Assembly (NCBI RefSeq): GCF_963678635.1
Contig: NC_087069.1
Coordinates: 49,371,892-49,435,891 of the forward strand
Direction: 5' to 3'
Length of the DNA: 64,000 nucleotides
From: Symsagittifera roscoffensis
Taxonomy: Eukaryota; Xenacoelomorpha; Acoela; Convolutidae
How positions within the stretch are numbered: position 1 is the stretch's first letter; every line of letters begins with the position of its first letter. The position numbers and the translations under genes were made by a program. The notes under the pieces were generated by a model. The model did not search any database, was not told where the DNA came from, and saw only the letters and a list, made by a program, of their open reading frames with translations. This document shows positions 56,681 through 64,000 of the stretch, piece after piece.

Positions 56681-58560
56681 GTGAAAAATAGTGGTTTTAA
56701 TTTATTTATGCGCAGAAACTAAGTTTCGGTCGTTTCTAGAAACGTCCCAAAACTGCTCTTTTTGTAATATTTCCCTAGTTGGATCTTGAGTATTTGATTG
56801 GTTGAAATTATTTTCATTGACAGAAAAACTAGATTCTCAAAAATAAAGAGAAGGTTGAGTTAACAATTCGTTGATTTTGGGCCGAATAACAGAAAAGACA
56901 CCGAAGCTTTACAACTTAAACAATCAGGGGCGGATCTAGGATTTTCTCGAGCGGGGGGCGGATTTTCAAAAAAATTGACGAAAATTTTGTCGACCTTTTT
57001 TTAGGTCGATCAAACTGATTTTCTTAGTTGCAGCAATCTTTGCCTTATAAATCATCAGAAAACTTATCCTTTAAGCAAACTACTTAAAAATTAACCTATG
57101 CATGAAAGCTACCACGTGAAAGTTCCAGTTGCAAAAAAAAACGGCCTTGAATTACAACTAAGAGCTCCGCTCAACAAAATAACACAGTCTGGAATGTGGG
57201 GAGATAATACAATTGGACTATCCTCGACAGGCCTGTTAAGGCCTACTGATAGCTCCTCTGCGATTCGTAGGAACATAAAAACACCTCAAATTTTATTCAA
57301 AAATCAAAATGACTCATCAAAATTCCAATTCCAGTAAACTCTTAGTTTGAGTAAGTTGTATAGAAAATGTCAAATTGTTAGTAATTTCAGTGACCTTGAA
57401 AAATAACTACTGATTTTGTGCTCGATGCATGTTTTATTTAATTGCAGCTAAAAAAAATTGCTATTCAGACGATACCATTAAAACTAACTGAAAGCGTTAA
57501 ACTAATAATCACAAAAATTTTGTTATAGTTTAAAACCAACATCGTTGAATTTAATCAAAATGTTTTATGATTCAATTAGCTAAATTTTCTTCAGCTTTTG
57601 GTTTTCAATCATAAATTATGAATGTGTTTTTTCTATAATTTGTTGTAGACGTTTTATCTTTGAACTGTTTTAGCTACGCGAGATGAGGGTAAAACTTGTT
57701 TAGTTTGTAATTTGAATAATGTTCACTTGTCCCCCACTTTCAGTAATTGTAATAAGTCCATGGGGTCTGTTTGAAATTTGCCCACCCTGAAGCTGAAACT
57801 CAATTTTCTTTAAATTATCCAATTGTTTTGAAATCAAATGTCTATATATTTCAATTTGCAAAAAAAAGTTAAAATTGGTGTTTACTATAATCAAGTATTC
57901 GACACGCACAAGTAGAATTTAGCCAATCACTTATTTTTTTTACTCTTGCTGCGTCTGTTAAGTGTATGTCGGTTTGGTTTCCAGTGATTTGCGTGTTTTT
58001 AATGCGTGATTTGTTCAATCTAATACCTAATTAGTGATTCTAAATCAGTTGCCACATTAATTGGTATATTTATTGCCCTGATTTTTTTATATTGATTATA
58101 GCTGCAAAGACAACTAAAAACCCTGTTATTTGAAATCTAACGCAAAAACTTATAGTTTTGCTGATTAAGATTTTGTAACTTTTAATGGGACGATATTAAG
58201 ATAATTATTAATTTCGCTTGGCCTAATTGTTTTTTTTTTCATAAATGACGTTTTGCGTGATCGCAAAACATCATAAAATTCTTTTGCGATCACGGTATGA
58301 TTTTGAATTCAGTTTAGGTCACAGTATCAATTAGTTTCCCTGAAAATAACGCAAGCTACGCTCTCCAATAAAATAAAAAGCACATTGCGCAAAAAAATGT
58401 TTAAAAAAAGTTTAGTTTTCAAAGTGTCTAATTTTTAAATTCCCAGCTAAACAAGAAAAAAATGTAGCCAATTTGTTGATCTCGGATCTTTTTTTAGACA
58501 AAAAACCAATTATAATTGATTCTTAAATTTGAAAGATCTTTAACGTGATTGTTTGGAATC
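56681..58560 (+). other. TRPM intron 11, first part, with a family G fragment (56927-57020)
   Basis: 56927-57020 has caggggcggatctaggattt and gtcgacctttttttaggtcg as in the arms. The 79-codon frame at 57098 has no splice or family support. Confidence 0.5.
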
Positions 58561-58568
58561 CTAGCGCG

Positions 58569-61544
58569 GTCACTTTTTGGCTACGTCTGCTGCAGAATGT
58601 GACATGAGCAGGGAAATTTATGTAGCCAAAAAGTGACGCCAAATAGTGACAAGGTGTTATGTCACTTTTGCTCTTTTTTATGTAGCCAAAATGTGACACC
58701 AAAACCAAAAAGTGACCTGCTCCATGTCACTTTTTAGAACTTATGGTTAACACGAAAAAGTGACAAGGGTCTAATTTTTTGATAAATACCTGAAGTTCGT
58801 CTGAAAACCCTTACTAAAATCTCGAAAACACCAAAAACCACTAAAAAGTATCTTCTTCATTGACTAAACACGGAAAAACTAGACGACAAAGTTTTCAACA
58901 AGGAAATTGACTAAATTTAGAATATAGAAGGAAAACAGCACAAGAAATGTCCAACCTTAAAAAAGACCCCTGGCCCCAAAAAAAATAACCAAAAAAACGA
59001 TAATTAACTGAAGTAAAACATAATGTTTCAACTAAAACCTTTCTCAAGATGGTAATTGACTGAAAACTATAATGAAAAACCAGAAATTGTGTATTTGACG
59101 CTCAACCCTAAAATTGGGCTGTAGAAAAAGCCTGTTTTCTCCTTTTCAATGTTTTCGGAAATAATCTGAAACCCGTCTGGAAACACTTATTAAGTCCAAA
59201 AAACACAAAAGAGCAGCAAAAAATTTTTACATCTTCGAAAAAAAAACACAAATAACTAGTGTTATTAGCATTATCAACAAGCAAATTGACTAAAATGAAA
59301 AACAAAAAGGGAAGATGAGCCCGACCCAAAAAAATACCCCTGGCCACAAAATCATCCGAAAAAAATTCGATATGAAACTGATGTAATATATATTTTTACG
59401 GTTAAAAATTTTTTAAAGATCTGAACCGAATAAAAAATTTTAGTGAAAAACACAAAATTGATATTTGAACTCCCGAAACTGCAATTGAAAAAAAACTTAT
59501 TCTAAATTGTCAACAACAACAAAACAAAAACGACCCCAAAATCAACCATAGCAACTCAAATCAACTTTGAAAAATTGATTTTTTAAATGTTTAAGATTTT
59601 TTTCAAACTTCACATCACTTGATTGAGCCACGAAAGGTTTTTTTCAGCTAAAAACGTGTCTAAAAGTTTTCCAAGTTATATCAGGCACAAATTGTGTTCA
59701 GGTTAAGTGGTTTAAAATTCAGATTGATGCTTTCAGTGATGTTTCATCTCCTTGATCAATATATTCGTAACTATCAGTGTTCTTTAGGAAAATAAAACTG
59801 ATTAGAAGACGCAAGCTAATTTTTAATTGCAAAGTTTACATCAGGATAATTTTAGGCACTATGGAGAGTGTATATACACAATTTCATCAATTTGTTTCCA
59901 ATGGTTGATGAGAAAAACAACCTTGATGCAAAAAAGCCATTACACCAAAAACATTCCTCCGGCTCGTTTTTGAATTGCTCAACTTGTAACAATCACATTG
60001 TAGCGAAAAAAGCGTCGTTGAAAAAGACATTTCTAATTACAGAACAGTGATTATCAGAACAACTTAGAAACAAGCCTTTTCCAGCATACCAAAAGCAAGA
60101 CTCTAGCCCAAATTTGATTTGAAGACATCCTGATATAGCCACAAACGGTTCTCTGGCCAAAAGACTAACTGAGAGTTTTAAAAAAATTATCAGACACATA
60201 AAATGTTCTCTTATTGTGGTTTAAAAAATAGAAAAAAGCTGTCAGTGAAGTTTCATCTCATTGAATGATGTGTTCGAGAGTGTTAGTAATCACTCCAAAA
60301 TTGAAGATCGTGGATCAAGCCAATTTTTTTTTTCACACATTTTCATTTGTTGAAGATATTTTTTTGTACAGTTTACGAAGAGTTCACGTACATAATTATA
60401 GTTTCATAAGCCCAATAGATGATGAAAATATGAAAATGGAGGAAAAAATCCCTTAAATATGAATAAAAAAAAATCAGCTCAACTTCGATTTACCCATTTT
60501 TTAAAAGTTGCATTTATGTGAATCAGGAGTCGTTGAAAAGTGATTTATAATAATTAATTGTGATCATTCAAAAAAATGGTTAAAACGTTCAATAGCTAAC
60601 CAAAGGCTATACCTTCGCCAAAATTCACTTTTTTGAAAATTTTTAATTTTCTAGTAAAACTTCATCATAATGGCTTTAGCCACATTTAGTTTCAAGCTAA
60701 AAATATATCCAAGAGGTTTTTAAAGTGCATTAGACTTAAATGGGTGTTATTTTTATAGGGATGTCAATTAGAATAAATCTGTCAGTGAAGTTTTATCTCT
60801 TTGTATGACACCTGATAAAAAAATTGAAAAAAAAAATCGGCTCAATTTCAATTTACTCAGCTTTTATAAATTGCATTATGATGAACAAGGAATATTTGAA
60901 AAGCTGTTTCTATTGGTTAGACGTTTATGGTAAAAACATACAGTTGAAACGTACTATTGCTAATCAAAGGCTATATCTTCGCTAAAGTTCGATTTTTTTG
61001 ATAAATTTCGTTTTTCTTGTCAAACTTCATCATACTTGCTCTAGCAACCTATAGTTTGAAGCTTAAAGTTTATCTGAGACTTCTTATAAGTGTAATAGAC
61101 ACCTATGATGATCAATTTTACAGGTTTGATGATCAGATTAAATCTATCAGAGAAGTTTAATGTCATTGAACGACATATTAGAGAGTATACAGTGTTCACT
61201 TCAAAATTGAAGATCGAGAAATTACTCAAATTTTTTTGTAAACTTGTTTTTCATTTCAGGGTTGCGTTATATATTCTACGACGAATTCGCTTATATTTTT
61301 TTAGTTTTATAAACTTAACAGATGACGAGAAAATCAAAATTAAGTTAAAAAAGCCCTAACCTAAAACAAAAAACAATCAGCTCACTTTCAGTTTACTCAC
61401 ATTTTAAAAATTGTATTATGATGAACAAGGAATGATTGAAAAGCCCTTGATAGTGCCTAAACCTGGAACACAAATAAAACTCTTATTTTTAATTTATTTC
61501 AGCTGACCAAAGGCTAAGTTTCGTTTTCCCTGTCAAAAAGTGAC
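58569..61544. mobile_element. Element F: region bounded by GTCACTTTTTGGC / GTCAAAAAGTGAC, with diverged tandem repeats inside
   Basis: Left edge gtcactttttggctac with about eight copies of gtcactttt/aaaagtgac in both orientations up to 58770; right edge gtcaaaaagtgac. Between about 59600 and 61500 a diverged unit recurs at 59736, 60242, 60781 and 61150 (gtcagtgaagtttcatctc..gaatga) together with aaaggctata(c/t)cttcgc and acttcatcata blocks, so spacing is about 370-540 bp. No transposase frame. Whether it is one element or a satellite next to repeats is unsure. Confidence 0.5.
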
Positions 61545-64000
61545 ATCTCTAGGGCTAAAAACTAAAAATGTGGAAAATAGCCCAAAAAAGTTTTAATAAA
61601 AAAAAACAACATCACCATAGTGTTCCTCGTTCAAAATAGGGCCTAGAGGTCATTTCTTAAGTAATTTATTTATCAATTCTTTCACCTCGATCAAAGTCGG
61701 GTTGTTAGAGTAACTACGATTCATTGCAGATTTTTCATTTAGAATTAGAAAATTAGCCCTGAAATTTTTTTTATAGTCCAGTCGGTTGATTTAGCTCGAG
61801 AAGCTATCATAACATTTGAGTTTTTCCAAAAATGGATCATTTTTCGATGAGAAAGAGACATTTAGAAAACTCGAGCCTAGCCCTAAAATTACGATAGACT
61901 TAAATAGCCCTAAAACTTTAAACATGTATTTTAATTCATCAGATAAAACATATTCGACCCTTTTTTTCGCAAACCACAAATGGATCAAAAACTTACATTC
62001 GCCTGGCCCCAAAATTTTATAGACTGTTTTTTTCCGTTTTTTTTCCAATAGGGTTTCTTAAAATTGTGTCTTATTGCAAGAAATCGAAGTTTCAAGTCTC
62101 TCGGGCACCGGGAACCCTTTTGGGCCGGTGGAAAAAAAACGAGTATCGGCACTAACCAAAAAATGATACGGCTAGGATTAGTTCTTTGTCAAGCGAAATT
62201 TGAAAATTTTCAAAAGCTCGTCCTTTTTTTATCTCTTTCAGTTCTTTAACATTTTAAAGTTTTATACAGTAATTTGTTAAACTTCAATCAAATATTTTAG
62301 AAATTTCTTTAAAAAGTTTTGACAAAACAAAAATAGGCCATATGTCACTTGATGGTTTTGAACTTAATCAAAGTGATTGTAACCAAACTTAAAAATAAAT
62401 TATATTTGGCTTAATAACTGATACATCTACCGTTTTAATTTCAAATCAGTCGAATTCTTTTTGAGTCTTGCTCAGTCACGCCGTGCGTCGTAAAGCCACG
62501 CCGTGGTCCATGCCAGATCCGAATCCCGAGTGAGAGCTTGAATCTAGATGGTGTGAAACGAGTCGCAAAAGTCGCACATGGGAACGCAAAGTTCTGAACA
62601 TACCAAAGTTAGGTTCCGAAAGGCTAGACATGCAATTGCGAAAATCTGAACGTAAGATAGCAAAAGCATGTCCAGACTTTCGCGAATATATTTCCAGACT
62701 CTCACGAACCTATGTTAAACTTTTGCGACCAACATGTGTGTTTAGGCTTTTGCTACCAAAGTTTACGTTCAGACTCTTGCGACCAAAATTTTGGTTTAGA
62801 ATTTTGCTACCAAAATTTAGTATATCCTGATTTTTCCAAGGGTCGGCGCGGCTTTCCCGATTCAAGTCCAGACTTTTCTTTCCATTGGTTCCGGAACAGG
62901 ATGCGGCGCGACTTTGAAAATTTGGCCATGAGTCTGGGATCTCGACCCGGGTGGTTTTATCTTTGAGTGATCGGAGTATTCATTTTATAAGTTCGATTTT
63001 CAACTTCCTTATCAAAACACTTCCTAATCGACCTTCAATCAAATGATTTTTGCAAAAATGGCACCAGACCTTTTGTTTTGAAAAAATTTTTCCTTTAGGC
63101 TGACAATTGATTTAATTCTAATAAAGAATAAGATACATCAAATCATTGAAATTGACTGGAATTTGAAAAAAAAAGTAAGGTTAAATTTTTTGAACTCTTA
63201 ATTCAGACGTTTTGAAAAAATTAATTTAAAATGGCATAATTTGTCTGCTGGAATACAATTTTTTTTTCGCAAATTTACTAAAAATTTTTTTTCGCGAAAA
63301 AAAATTAAATTTTTGTAACGTTCCCAGATTTGCAGTCGCCCTCTTATTTTTAACCGAAGGCAGCGCAATAAAACAAATTGAGCAAAATTTGATGTTGGTC
63401 AATTTGTTTTATGTTTTATCTGCGTCTAATGAACGTAATTGTAAGATTTCAGATTATCAAATACTATGAAACATCAATACTATGAAACATAATAGGAGAC
63501 CATCAAAGTAGAGACAAAAAAATTATACGATCTCCTTCTCAGCATTTTGAAGACATTTGAAGCATATTCAAAAAGTTTTCTAAGCGTTTTCAAGATTTTA
63601 AAGATATCGGCGAAAAGATTCTTTTTACCGATTTTAAAGGGACTACGATTTTTTTTAAATCCATTTACGCATCAATCAGTGAATTTTTCGAACACTTTCT
63701 TTTTTTTCATTAAATTTATTCGGATAAGTTTATATTATTATTTTGATTTTTTGTGTGTTTTTCATCGAATTCTTTGTAATTCTTTTTCATCGAGTTCAAA
63801 TTAATTTTTTTTACAGTACTGCCAAATTTTCAATATACGCACTGAACAAAAACATAATCTGACGATTCTATGCAGTCGGCAGAGCTAAATGTGACGACCG
63901 CTTAGATATTTTTTCACCGTTCAATTGTCGCACATGCTGATAGCTTCACTTATGTCATGGAAAAAGCGGCAAAACCTTCTTTGTTTTGTGAAAAAAAAAA
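61545..64000 (+). other. TRPM intron 11, last part, with a ~36 bp minisatellite (62690-62830)
   Basis: Units such as ttcagactcttgcgaccaaa recur, in the inverse sense of those at 44650-44760, and are followed at 62938 by atctcgacccgggtgg, the same end motif. No TRPM exon detected to the window end. Confidence 0.5.

Noticed and set aside
61031-61360. 84-codon frame in element F
   Set aside because: It falls across the diverged tandem units and is not open in the sister units.

Overview
This is a window of an AT-rich animal nuclear genome. It has long introns with GT..AG borders, many short transposon-like repeats, poly-C tracts, a long (CATA)n microsatellite and one 200-base run of N. No bacterial operon, rRNA, tRNA or CRISPR is visible. 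Composition and repeats suggest an invertebrate, but nothing I can read fixes the phylum.

The main gene is a TRPM-type (melastatin) cation channel on the + strand. I assembled eleven consecutive exons by hand between 21395 and 56680. Every junction has AG/GT borders and compatible codon phase. Together they encode about 733 residues: the start of the protein, with a Cys/His cluster of the kind found at the N-terminus of TRPM2/TRPM8-like proteins, then the SLOG/LSDAT-type melastatin homology region (MHR1/2), then MHR3 and the beginning of MHR4. The ankyrin-like tail, six membrane segments and pore must lie to the right of the window.

Bases 1-10163 are the reverse complement of about 13735-22916, giving a giant inverted repeat around an axis near 11950. 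Each arm carries one copy of the first TRPM exon (2266-2583 on the minus strand, 21397-21714 on the plus strand), so two TRPM genes would start head to head. Arm 1 homology stops exactly at the N gap (10164-10363). A head-to-head join of two diverged alleles by the assembler is therefore a serious alternative to a true duplication.

Region by region: 1-10163 arm 1, with a 1 kb terminal-inverted-repeat insertion at 506-1513 that arm 2 lacks; 10164-10363 gap; 10364-13734 spacer; 13735-22916 arm 2; 23127-23307 second TRPM exon; 23308-25030 about 18 tandem copies of a unit that contains the end of that exon and its splice donor; 28161-29316 a small two-exon gene on the minus strand, nested in the TRPM intron, for a 107-residue protein with two membrane segments; 29734-34560 and 37260-40620 repeat elements, including a foldback element; 36512-56680 the remaining TRPM exons in repeat-filled introns; 47789-48000 a broken coding fragment; 48750-49620 the CATA array; 56681-64000 intron filled with element F and diverged tandem repeats.

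TRPM2/8-like channels are Ca2+-permeable sensors gated by ligands or temperature. The sequence here supports the family but not the ligand.
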